DNA from: Deuterostichococcus epilithicus
Lineage: Eukaryota; Chlorophyta; Trebouxiophyceae; Prasiolales; Stichococcaceae
NCBI GenBank assembly: GCA_033439295.1
Contig: JAVTLE010000016.1
Location: forward strand, 1,798,001-1,862,000
Direction: 5' to 3'
DNA length: 64,000 bases
The notes beneath the pieces are model-generated. The model was not told where the DNA came from. It ran no database searches and saw only the letters and a list, made by a program, of their open reading frames with translations. Below are positions 10,301 to 20,912 of the stretch, in pieces. How positions within the stretch are numbered: the stretch's first letter is position 1; the number at the start of each line of letters is the position of its first letter. The translations under genes and the position numbers were made by a program.

Positions 10301-13300
10301 TTATGGTCTATGACTTCTGCCACCGCTTCAGGTGCGAAGCACGATTACCTTGCAAATTGACCTGATGCACTAACCTCAGGCAAGCTTGCCGACAACCTCG
10401 CGGGCGTGTTTCAAGGCTTATCACCATCACACCAGCCAAGGGACAGCACTGCAGTTCTGCATGGCGGTCCTCCATCGACATGCATCCGGCCCATCCCCGC
10501 GCGCAGGCAGCTGCTGCGGCTGCCGCCGTTCCCGCTGGCGCGGCTGGAGGCCGCGTTCCTTGACGCAGCGCCTGCGGCCGCCAGCCAGGAGGCTGGCCCG
10601 CCCATGACGTGCGCCACCCCTGCCCTGACTCCTTTCCCGATTTCCCTGTGTGATCGCTTGCTGCCAACGCCACCTCAGAAAACTGTTTGAGGGCATCGCT
10701 TGCATTGTGCATCTCGGATCGTACGGTGCGGATTCTGCTGCGGGACACACACATGTTTATCACTCAGAGCAGGTTGACGGGTGGATAAAATTTGCGCCTC
10801 GATTTGCAGGTGCGGCGCCAAGGGGCAGGGCCTGCTGCTGCGGGACGTGCACGTGGCGCTGCTGCGGCTGCTGGAGTCTGCAGAGGTGGAGCCGCTGCCG
10901 GCGCCGGCCGCCGCGCACCCGGTGGCGCCGCCCGAGCTGGGCCCGCATGACGCCTACAGGTGTGAGTCCCGTAGGTGGAGAATGCCAGGCTTTGATGGCA
11001 TCGTCGCAGTGTTTGTGAAACCGGTGGGACTGCGCCACACCCTACCTGGAAATTGGAGAGGTGCGCTGTCTGCATGGAGCCCCCTTCTTTGCAGGTCGCA
11101 GCCCACGGGACTGGTCAACGTATTGCTGCTGCATCCCGCGCTCCGGAAGGCACTCTTGGGTTTGATGACCAAACTATGTATCTGACCAAGATTCAACGTG
11201 TTCCAGGCCGCTGATGGGCGTCACCTGGCCGGAGATGGTGCGCACGGTGCTCGCCGGGCACCCGCTGACGCAGGACGCGCACACTGCCGCCGCCTTCCGC
11301 GCGCTCAAGGTGCGGCGGGCCACCGTTCCGCTGTCAGCACAGCAGCCGTGGAGCAGAGCGGCAGGCGGTGGCCTTGCACGTGAGCACCGCCGTATGCCCT
11401 TTGGACGCCTGGACGGTGCCCCGCGCTGGCTGGAAATAGAATCGACACGCTTGATCTCGGCCTGGGTATGGGGACGCCCGTGGAGAGAAAGGTGTATCAT
11501 CAAGTGCCGATTTCCGGGCTGCAGGGCCAGAGCTACGAGACGCTGCGCGCCGTGCAGCGCTTTGCGATCCTGGACGCGCTGCTGCACGTGGCTGCGGACT
11601 CGGAGGCGCTGCGCAACCACGTGCAGCAATCCCTGCCACCCGACGTGCGCGACCCGCTGCCCGGCTGTTCTGTGATTTGAGCGAGGTCTTGACTCGAGCA
11701 GGGTCCTCGCTCACTGCTTCTCAGGGATGCTCAACGCAGTCGTCCGAGTGCCTCTCCTTCTTGCGACAGACGCATGCCTGTGTACTGTGCTCCGCCCTCA
11801 CCGGAGCGGCAGGCAATGCCTTGTCCCTTACGAGAGATTGCACTGCAAATGAAATGATACAGGGGAGGGGTGAAGAGCGCACAGTGGCGACGTGGAATGC
11901 CTGCCGCCTGTCGCAGGGGCGCGTCTCGGAGCCGGGGTTGTTGGGCGAGGACGGTGGCGGGGTGCGCTACCTGCGCCTGGGCGGCACTGAGCACGGCGGC
12001 CGCCTCTTCGTGGAGGGACCTGAGGTCTGGTTGTGCTGCACGCAGCTGATTGCATGCACACAAGGCATCAAGGCAACGCTCTCTCACCAGAGCTAGGTTG
12101 CCAGTCGCCCCACTTGAACGACGCCTACGAGTATGTGCGCGAGGATCTCTGGGCGCGATGGCCATGATTCCTCATATGAGCTGCCGATTCCCTGTTCAAG
12201 CACCACAGGCCTGCCGCATCGTAGTCTGCTCCATCGCAGAGAAATCCAGTTCCAGGCTCGCAAGTGGTGTTCGTCACGCCCGCAGGGCGCGGGTCGGGGG
12301 TGGTACACCGCAGACCAGCTGCCGGCGCTGGTCGCATGGCTGGAGCGCGGCTCGGACGCCGAGCAGGCCGTTGCCGACGCGGTGTTCGAGGCGTACCAGG
12401 ACCTGCTGCCGCCCGCCCTGGCAGGGCGGCCTCCGCACCAGGTGAGTGGCGGCACGGGCCGGCGAGTGCCCCAAAGGGCCAGGCTCAGCGGCCGAGGCGC
12501 GCAGCTGGCTCGAGGGCTGACCTGCTTGATCAGTCATGCGCCTCGCATGCCGGTGTCCGGCTGCCGCCCGCACTGGCCGGTCGGCCTCTGCACCAGGTGG
12601 GCAAGCGCTTCAAAATGCCCGGGGGCTGAACGGCCTGCGTGCGTGTTCTGGCTCGAGCTATTCGTGCTTTGATCAGCCTACTATGTCCACAGCTCACCAT
12701 GCTGACCGGCGAGTCTTGCTGTGCAGCTGGGCGCCCCAGCGGGCTCGCCGAGCGGCGCAGCCGATGCTGGCCGGCCGGCAGCGCATGCTGCGGATGGCTA
12801 CGCTGACCTCCAGCCGCTGCGCAGCGGTCGCGACCAGCTGGCAGAGGTGCAATACACCAGGCGGTCACCATGTTTGCATGCCACACTGCACTGCGCATCA
12901 ACGGATGGCAGCAGCTTGATTTTGCTGAAATGCTGCCTGGGTTCAATGAGAAGAGCATCCGCTATGTCATCCCTGCAACTTCCAACATTAGAGACACCAG
13001 ACACATCAGATCACACACCTGGTGGTCGTTCTGCTCATCTCGCTGCCACTGGCAGGCACGTGTCACCTACCGGGCGCCTTGTGCCAGCCTTCCTGAGCGT
13101 GCGCAACCTTAACAATTTTCTGCGCGCACAGGTGATGGCGGGGTTGGTGCGGGCGGCGCCGTTCTGGGAGCGTGGCGAAGACTGGCTGGCCTGCCGAGCC
13201 GGAGTGCTGGCGGCGCTGCAGACTGCCGCCTCGGGCGCAGCATTTGCGCGCCTGCTGTGGCTGGTCGAGGAGCTCACGTGCGCTTCCCTACTTCGACGAC

Positions 13301-16300
13301 CGATGAACCACAAAGTTCGACTGATCTGCGCTGCGTCCGACTGCTCGCATGTGCCACCTACTCGTATGTACCACCTGAGCCCACCTGAGCCAGCATTGAA
13401 ATTGCATTGGTACTGAGGCAGGCGGTAGTATTGCCGCCTGCTTGTTGCATCACTAACAGGCTGTTGCGTGGGGGCGACCTGCTCGGACTTGGCAACTGTC
13501 GGGCAGTTTGCACTGCGTACACCTACCTCGGTTCATTGACAGAAGGTGCTCGTCCCGAACACAGGTATGAGGAGGCGCTGCGCGGCACCGGGTGGGGGCG
13601 CCGCCGCGGCTGGTTCCGTGACACGCTCGACAAGTGCACCACCGTCTCCCAGGTGCTCGTCGCTTGGCCGTCCCGGTGAAACCCGCCTCGTCCCACGTCA
13701 CCATGCCAGCTGCGTCCACCACGATCCCGCGGTCAACCATCGCGCCGAGGTGCTGGAGCTGCGCCGTGCGGAGACCGCCCAAACACCTGTGTTCCAAAAG
13801 CTGCCCTCCTGCGCCGCGTAGACGGCGATGGTGACAGCGGCGCTGGCGTCGCACTGCCGCCGGGCGCCGGACATGGGGCTGCTGGACCAGGCCGCTTTTT
13901 TGGACATCGTTGCACGGCGCGGAGACTGCCCCCCGCCCATGCCCCTCCCCCAGGTGGGTTGTGTTGCCACACCTCCTGCAGATGGGCGGGGAAGCAGGTC
14001 AAGTTTCTTTTAGAACTCGAGAGCAGTTGGTCTGCACAGAGGAGGGGGAGGGGGGGTGGCACGCCGTGTGCGCACATGTCATCTCGATCAGGTGCTCTTC
14101 TCACAGTGCATCCCCTGACCCCCACAGCCACCAGCATATCAGAGTGAGAGCCTGCAAACCGAGCCATCCTGTCTGCACGCGCAGGAGGCAGTAGCGCTGG
14201 TGGGCGGCGCGTATGCCGACGCGCGGCGGGCGCTGCAGCCAGGCGCCTCCGCGCTGGAGTGGCCCGTCGGCTGGCGCGCCCTAGAGCACTGCACCGTCCT
14301 GGAGGCGCGTCCTCTAGCAACGCCCTTCTCACTCTGAACAAAACCTGTTGCTTGCCAGCCCCACCTCAGGCTGTGCCTCGCATGTGTTGCAGCCGTCGTG
14401 GTGGTAGCCTGCTGCGCCCTGGCATCCTGAAAACGGTTCCTGCATCCATGGCTGTCCCTCCGCTGGACCGTGCGAGACGCGCCAGGCTCGCCCCTCGTCT
14501 GCAGGTGGCATTCACGCGGGGCCAGGCGCCGGTGACGAGGGCGGCGGCGGAGGACGTCAGTCGCGCCGCCACCTGGGCGCTGTTGGAGCCATGTGACCAG
14601 CCGCGGCAGCTGCAGGTGCGCTCTCCCAGCCGATGCACCGCGCGAGCTCGTCGGCCCCCTCGGGCGATCTCGCAGCCTCCAGGCCCCGCGCCTGGCAAAT
14701 AGCCTCCAGGGCAGCCCTGCACTCACATCGCCTCCAGCTAGAGACTTCGTCATGCGCACAGGCCGCCGCAGAGGCGGGGGACCAGCCGCCGCTGCCGGCC
14801 GCGTGCGATGGCGAGATTGACTGGACGCTCTTCAGCTTCTCGCACGGCTTCCGCCACCCGCGCGCCAACTCTGGCCACCCTGCGCTGGGTGAGACGACTC
14901 TCGTTGTGATGCTCGAGAGGTGGCCAGCTGGACGTTGCTGGGAAGCAAGGAACCTGAAACTGAGGCAGGTAGCCTTGGTTGATTTGTGATGTCTTCAAGA
15001 ACTGGACCGCAACGGCTGTGAGACCGTCACTGGATTGGTGTGCTGACTCGCGTCATTCCCTGTCCGTGCAGGGCCGCGCCTGGTGGCGGCATCCCTGGCA
15101 GTCACGCCGGACGGCGAGGGCGTCACACTGTCGCTGCAGGCGCTGGCAGTGCCGGAGCCTCCTGCCGCCGCCGCCGCCGCCGCCGCTGACGGCACCTCCG
15201 CACCCGTGACCCCCGTCGGCGGCTCGCCCCCAGCCGCCACCGCCGGGCCGTTCTCAAGTGCCGCCGCGCCCGGGCAGCTGCATGGGTCCAAGCAGGATCA
15301 CGGAGCCTACGCCAGTGCGGGTCTGCCGCAGTACCACCCACAGGGGCAGCAGTGGCATGACGGCGGCGGTGGCAGGAGGGAGGCGGCCGCAGGTCGCCGC
15401 AGCGCTCGGCAGGGCTCTGACGACTCGCTCCGCAGCGGCGGCGGCGCCGCAGCGGATCCGCTCGGTGGCTACCGCAGCGTCAAGCGGGACTCCCTGGGCG
15501 AGCCGGGCAGCGAGGGAGACGGGCACGGCGCTAAGAAGCGGTCTACGCGCAGCAGCCGCCGTGGCGGCGGCGGCACCGCGGAGTTCTACGAGCTGGACCG
15601 TGACAACCTTGCCCGCATCAAGGTGGAGCTGAAGCCCAGTCCGCCATCGCACCAGACTCTGTCTGATCCGAACTCCGAACTCGGTCGATTGACAGGGCTC
15701 TCCCATGCAGCCTTTGTACATCCTGCAGCCTTGCGTTCGCACCTGACGATCGCCTGGCTACAAACTCAACCAATCCAATTGTGCTTGCCCGCAGGCTGAG
15801 CCGGCGCCGCCAAAGCCAGTGCTGGGCGGCCTGCGCCGCACGGCTTCGGGCAATCTGGTTCCTGTCGCGGACGATGCGCCGATCCAGTGCGCTGCCAACT
15901 CATGGGCTGACACCTTGCATGCCATAGCATCCCCCGACCTGATCGGCCCAAACCCTGCCGTCCAAGGTCTCCATTCACATGTGCAAAACGCTTGGTCCCC
16001 GCACAGCTCATGTCCTGTTCTGCAGATGCTGTTGCTGACACGAAGCGCACCGCCGCCGCGCTGCAGGTTCTGGGTGAAGCGGCGGCGCCTGGTGGCCGTT
16101 GAGCTGCGGCCGATACCGCCGGCGGCCCGACTGCCGCAGTTCCTGCTGCCGCCCGCCACCGTATCTGCCGCGCTGAACAAGACTTGGGCCCCGGGTCAGC
16201 ATGCTGAAGATCTCCTGCCCATTTCGGCTAGCCAGCAGGAAGTCGAAGGCCCCTTTGCAGCTCCGAGATACCCGATCGTGCACGCTGACGCGCCTAGGTG

Positions 16301-18337
16301 CTGAACTGGTGCCGAGCCTTGCTTGTTGTGTCTTTAGGGGACATGGGTGTCTTCCGCCACCACAGGCTTCACACCCGTGCCCTCATGCTCCGCACAGGCG
16401 CGGGCGTCAAGATGCCGGTGGCGGGCTCGCTGGCAGAGGCGCTGGCGCCGGAGCGTGCAGACACCTCCCGCTGGCACACCGGCGTGCTGCCCCACGGTGC
16501 CTCCTTCGCCTGCCTATCCTCTCCCTATCAGAAACAATGGCTGCTGCACCATCCAGCTGGCATGCAGGTGTGCCGCCCCAAGGTGCCTCCTTCGCATTGC
16601 ATGATGTTCGCTTCGGCAGGACACCGCATCTGCTCTGTCCACCCGCCTGACCGTGCTCTGCCCCCTGTCCGTCCGGAGCTGCACAGTCCCCCGGTCACAC
16701 TCACACACACCGTTTCATGCACGACCAAATCGTGGCCGGCTGCAGGCTTCGACCCGGCGGCGGCAGGCGCAGCGGGCGACCCGGGACTTCTGGTGGGCGC
16801 TCTGTCCGTGGTTTGGGACGAGGCCACGCAGCCGCCGCTGCCCACCCACATCAGCCCCTGGGAGGTGCGCCCGCCCCCCTCCCTGCGGCACTGGGCAGCA
16901 GCCGCTGCGCCAGGTCGCGTCATCCCTCCTCGTGTCCGTTTCTGCCCTGGTTCAGGCTGTCGCCACGGCTGTGCACCGCATCGAGCCGGGCGGCCAGGCT
17001 TGTGACGGCGGGGAGCTGCAGCGTGGCTTCACGAGGCTGTGCCGATCCTGTGGACAGGTCGTTGAGGACACCGGGCGCAAGAGCCGGCAGGTGGAGCGCT
17101 CTCGGGCGGAGGCGCTGGCCCAGGCCCGCAAGGTGCGTCCTCCTTCCTTGTGGGCCTCACGCCTTCCAGCCGCAGCAGTGCTCTGCCCGTTCCGGACTGT
17201 CGCGCCGGGAGGGTCACGCACCATGCAGCAGCAGCCTGGAGCTGCTTTGCTGACTGGACAATCGACAAAGCTTTACAAGGTTGTCAGTCTGCTGTGTGCC
17301 CAGCTAAGGTGCCCTGCATGCCGGGCGCACAGGTGTCTACGATACAGGCGCCACAGGCGGCCGCTGCATCGTCACAGCGGAGCAGCGGAAGGCCTCGCGG
17401 CGCTGCAGCCGCCCTGCAGCAGCAGCAGCAGCAGGCGCTGGGGGCGGCACTGCAGCCGCTGGCGCAGGCGCAGCCAGGCATCCAGCCGCTCCCTCAGCAG
17501 CCGCAGGCGCCCAATGGTTTGTCTGTGCCGCCGCCGCCGCCGCCGCAGCAGCAGCAGCAGCAGCAGCAGCAGCGGCCGATGATGACGGTGCCGGCGAGCG
17601 CGCTGGCAGCGCTGCCGCTGCGTCAGCGTCAGCTGCTGCAGGCCAGCCGCGCCGCCGCCGCCGCCGGCAAACAGCTGGCTCCCGCGCTGCAGGCCGAGCT
17701 GGTCGCCCTGTACCGCCAGCTGCAGGTGACCTTCGTATCATCATTCTTGGCCTACGAATCGTCGGAAACTCAGAATGTTTCGCACGCTCCGCACAAGCCC
17801 TAGCTGTCGAAGCGTTTGTGCTGGACGTGTCGATCCTCCTTCACGGCATACTTCCCTGTCCACAAAGGACAATCTACTGTGGCGACGCATGCCTCCCAGG
17901 CGACAGTCAGTGGGGACCACAGGGTAGCAGTTGCGCTTTGTGCGACGCAGGCGGCGCACCAGCGCAACCTGCAGCAGGGGGCGCGCGCCGGCGGCGGCCC
18001 TGCGCCGCAGCAGGACCCCAGTCCTCAGCCGCAGCCTGGGGCGGCCCAGCATACCACACAGCAGACCCCGCAGCTCGGAGCCCTGCTGCCTGTGCAGCAC
18101 GTGCAACAGCAGCCGCAGGGCCACTGGGCGGTGCCGCAGGCGCCGCAGGCGCTGCAGTCCGCGGCGCGGCACAGCCCGGGGTCGAAGCTGGCGCCAGCGG
18201 CACTGGCCATGTACCAACAGCACCAGCAGCAGAACGGCTGGCAGCCGCCGGCGTCGCAGTCCGCCGTGCGGCAGGTGTGGGCACAATGCGTGTTTGTCTG
18301 CTTCTTTATCACCTTATCCCTGCCTCCCGACTTCTGA
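7354..18337 (+). CDS. Large nuclear protein with RFD-like, DDT and WHIM regions (chromatin remodelling)
   Basis: A large multi-exon gene. The first exon, MPKRPAAGSAPKASKKARAP, is a basic nuclear-targeting-like N-terminus ending at a GTGAGT donor. Exons from about 8430 to 9710 resemble the DNMT1 replication-foci domain: VYNRPAPGDGALPLRLLHNF, then WVVDHTQPAPAIWLITATAW and YRLIGPAFDYIPAFQPALL. Around 10280-10610 is a DDT-like segment (LPGVLMVYDFC, LLRLPPFPLARLEAAF). WHIM-like pieces follow: ETLRAVQRFAILDALLHVAA (11540-11600), LGEDGGGVRYLRLGG (11940-11990) and WYTADQLPALVAWLERG (12300-12355). Later exons include RYEEALRGTGWGRRRGWFRD and a Gln/Ala-rich tail. DDT and WHIM partner with ISWI-type remodellers, so a nuclear chromatin role is inferred. 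It may be two genes: the part after about 15000 lacks a recognisable domain. The stop at 18335-18337 depends on reading through a possible donor (CAGGTGTGGG) at 18273. Confidence 0.65.
9370..9545 (+). repeat. His/Phe-Gly-rich repeat insertion in the DDT/WHIM protein
   Basis: Within one open exon between the RFD-like and DDT-like regions the protein repeats short units around FG and His: VFGDEQAFGG, ASFGHVQHAF, PAFGHKHTFGQ, HSFGQAFGHAHHG. An acidic run, EEEEAADEVDA, follows. The frame stays open and in phase with the flanking domains, so it is part of the protein. Confidence 0.7.
12421..12605 (+). repeat. Exon-end duplication across a donor site (DDT/WHIM gene)
   Basis: The exon end LPPALAGRPPHQ, followed by donor GTGAGT (about 12421-12459), is repeated about 140 bases downstream as LPPALAGRPLHQ followed by GTGGGC (12562-12600). 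By eye 35 of 39 bases match. The second copy lies in what should be intron. Confidence 0.8.
16468..16602 (+). repeat. Tandem duplicate of an exon segment (DDT/WHIM gene, 3' part)
   Basis: WHTGVLPHGASFA at about 16471-16510 recurs as WHAGVPPQGASFA at about 16558-16597. Roughly six of the first 27 bases differ, and the final GGTGCCTCCTTCGC is unchanged. In both copies the shared part contains a GTGCCT that could act as a donor. Confidence 0.7.
17410..17575 (+). repeat. CAG/Gln-rich low-complexity coding repeats
   Basis: Runs of CAG near 17417-17433 and again near 17546-17572 encode poly-Gln stretches next to a poly-Pro tract (PPPPPP) in the Gln/Ala-rich tail of the chromatin protein. They are in frame and typical of disordered regions in GC-rich algal nuclear proteins. 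Confidence 0.8.
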
Positions 18338-19017
18338 AACGGTGCCAGCACCTGCGGTGCTTGACACTCACCCAAAGCTTGCCGGCCGTGCTCGCTGGTG
18401 ACCCTCGCTGTGTCGATGTGCAGACTGGTGCATCCTGAGCGCCGCCTTCAGCTGCACATCCGTGCTGTTTCAACTGCGGCGTTGGCAGGGCGGCTGTCCG
18501 CAATGGGTTGGAAGTCTGATCAGAGCCCGGCACGATCGAGCGATTGTAGGGCACAGTATTTGTGACCGTTCGCCGGCGTGTCTATGTGGAAGAGAAAGGG
18601 GGCCGTTGGATATGCATATTGCAGCTTGATTTGATATCAGGGTGAAACCCGGGTACTAGTTAGTGTTTTGCGTCAGGGTTTGGTCATCGCTGAAGTCTTC
18701 TGATTTCTCGATCTCAAGAAACGGTGTCAACCTTCGTCCGGCAGCTCTGCACAGATTAGCTCTGCTCTGTCCTGTAAACCTTTTGTAACAATATCCAGGT
18801 GTGGCACCAACGACCGACTCTACACTACCGCCGGCATAGAAGCAGCGCTGACCGATGTGACGCATCCTTTGCGCAAACCAGTCCCGTCGCAATCACAACG
18901 TATTCCAGGGGAGCACTGCTCCCAGTGACACCTGCGGCCAGATGCACAAAATCATTGTTCAACTATGCATCCCACCGCTGCCATCAGGACCTGGTGCCTC
19001 ATGTATTGTATAAAGTT
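18338..19017. other. Convergent intergenic region
   Basis: This lies between the 3' ends of the chromatin gene (+) and the C1-FDX gene (-). No supported exon is visible, although the last coding exon of the plus-strand gene might extend here if the donor-like site at 18273 is used. A plus-strand TGTAA at about 18785 is a possible poly(A) signal. Confidence 0.4.
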
Positions 19018-20078
19018 TCACTCTGCAGCATGTATCCAACAGCTCTGCGGATGCAGCCTTCTCACCAGCATGTCGTTAAGGTCCCTCGACAGCACGATCT
19101 TGCTCCCCAGCCGAGTGCTGCACGGAGGATGTCCAAACGTCAGTGAACTCAAGTCACGCTGGCATTTCGCCACTGCCGCAGAGCTCAGCGCCCCCAACTG
19201 GCAAGTTGCATTCTCGCGAAATACACCAGCCAGCTTGTCTGACTTGTGCAAGAACCCGTATTGCCATGGCTCATTGCTGGACATTCAAGCTGCACTGCAC
19301 GCAGCAAATTGCAACTCGTAGTAGGATTCCTGTGGAAACCCTGACTCACTTTGGCGTAATGCCACGCTCCATGATCTGCTCTAGCTGCTTGAACTCGTCG
19401 TCGCTGGGCGGTGTTATCCGCCGCATGTACTCGTTGGGCACCGACACGATGCACTCGTGCTCCCCCCGCCCCTCCGGGCTCAGGCACATGTCTGCGACAT
19501 GTAGGACAGCAGGACATCAAATGGGTACGAGCCCAGGGCACAGGGTTCAGCAATGCAATCGGCATGCGTGTTCGCCCCGACCCGGTAGTGCCTGGGCACA
19601 CATTGCAAGCAGGACGACATGAAACGTGGTGGAACATTGATTCGCCTGCGAGCCTATGACAGGGCCGCTCTGCGTGGCGATGCAGACATGCAGCATCCAA
19701 CAAGCGTCGACCGTGTGACAGCGACATGATGCCCACAAGCCTCAGACTCACATTCACTGACGTCCAGGGGGCCCTCGTGGTTCTCCAAAAGCTCCACCAG
19801 CGTCATGCCCTCCATGCCTCTGAGTGGGAAGCGCTTGCCCAGACCGTCCACAACCGTGATCTGGACCCTGTGATGTCGCGGTTCGCGTGTCAGCGGGCAG
19901 GTCTGGTTCAAGGTCTGGTTCAAGGCTCTATAGAGCGCTGAAGCATGCAAAGCTCAAGCAAGTCCGCGCACATTTTGTCGTAGACCGAGGGCTCCGCAGC
20001 GACTGCGAAACGAGCTGTTTGGCCGGCTGTGGCACAGCGCTGTAGGACACCGCTGCGCAGCACCTGCCGTAGGGCCAT
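19018..20078 (-). CDS. Ferredoxin-like protein, C1-FDX family (mitochondrial complex I)
   Basis: Four exons (20078-19972, 19867-19752, 19491-19350, 19117-19018) total 465 nt with all phases closing, giving 154 residues. The N-terminus MALRQVLRSGVLQRCATAGQ looks like a mitochondrial presequence. The body reads MVQITVVDGLGKRFPLRGME, GMTLVELLENHEGPLDV, YMCLSPEGRGEHECIVSVPN, EYMRRITPPSDDEF and RLGSKIVLSRDLNDML. This matches the 2Fe-2S ferredoxin-like family that includes Arabidopsis At3g07480, the C1-FDX subunit seen at the bridge of plant and algal complex I. The usual CxxxxCxxC cluster is absent: only two Cys lie in the loop (C-x9-C), as expected for a member that cannot bind a normal 2Fe-2S cluster. 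The last exon might instead splice on at GTGAGA after NDML, so the extreme C-terminus is uncertain. It is divergent from NOT3. Confidence 0.85.
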
Positions 20079-20912
20079 CAGGCTTGATCGCGACACTGTC
20101 AGCCCGGATTCTCCGGCTGGCACGCAATCCTCAAGGTGACAAAAGGCGAAATGCCAGGCCGCTGAAAGATTTGTGGCGCTCTGTCCGCGAGTGAGGAAGA
20201 TCTCGTCAGCTGCTAGGACCAGGGCACCAGGCTTCGCGATGCTGCGGGGTCCCGGCTTCATGGTATGAGCTTTGAGGCGACTGAAGACATGTGTGGAGAC
20301 GCACATGACCCCACCGTTTGTTTGATCTGCGGAAGGGGCAAACATGCACCCCGACAAGACATGCATAGATCAGTGTTGCCATTGTCGGTGCCCTTCCGAT
20401 TCACGAGTGGACTTTGGGCAAACGCGAAACAGGATCTGCGTGAAGTACGAGGCTTCCGCAAGCGCCTTGCCGTGTCGTCGTTCGTTCGCCTTTTGGCTGT
20501 ACGTTGCACAGCAGCCGGACAAGCGCTGAGGGACCGGCCGACGCCTCTGCGGAGCTTGGAACCATTCAGCAGTCATACTTGCTCTCCTCGCGCATGATCG
20601 AGGCCTGATCCGAAAGGTTTGCGAGAACCCGGTGTGTCACAGGTCGCTAGCCATCACCACTTTCAGATTTTCCTGCGGGCCTGTTGGACATGCCGCTGAC
20701 AGGATCAAGCACAGTTTCATCATTTATTTGCACATTGCAGCAGCCGCGTCCACTGTATCGCTGTGAATCATACATGAAGCTCCATTTTGCCGCCACGCAG
20801 CCGAGCCGGTCTTCAGCACTGGCTGTGCAGCAGATGGTGGTTCCAGGGGATCGTCATTCAGTGCTATCTCACGACATCCCTTTCGACGTGTTCGTGCAGG
20901 AAAGCAGCCAGG
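20079..20912. promoter_or_regulatory. Divergent intergenic region between C1-FDX and NOT3
   Basis: About 830 bases separate the two start codons. No convincing exon or named element is visible. It should carry both promoters and 5' UTRs. Confidence 0.4.
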
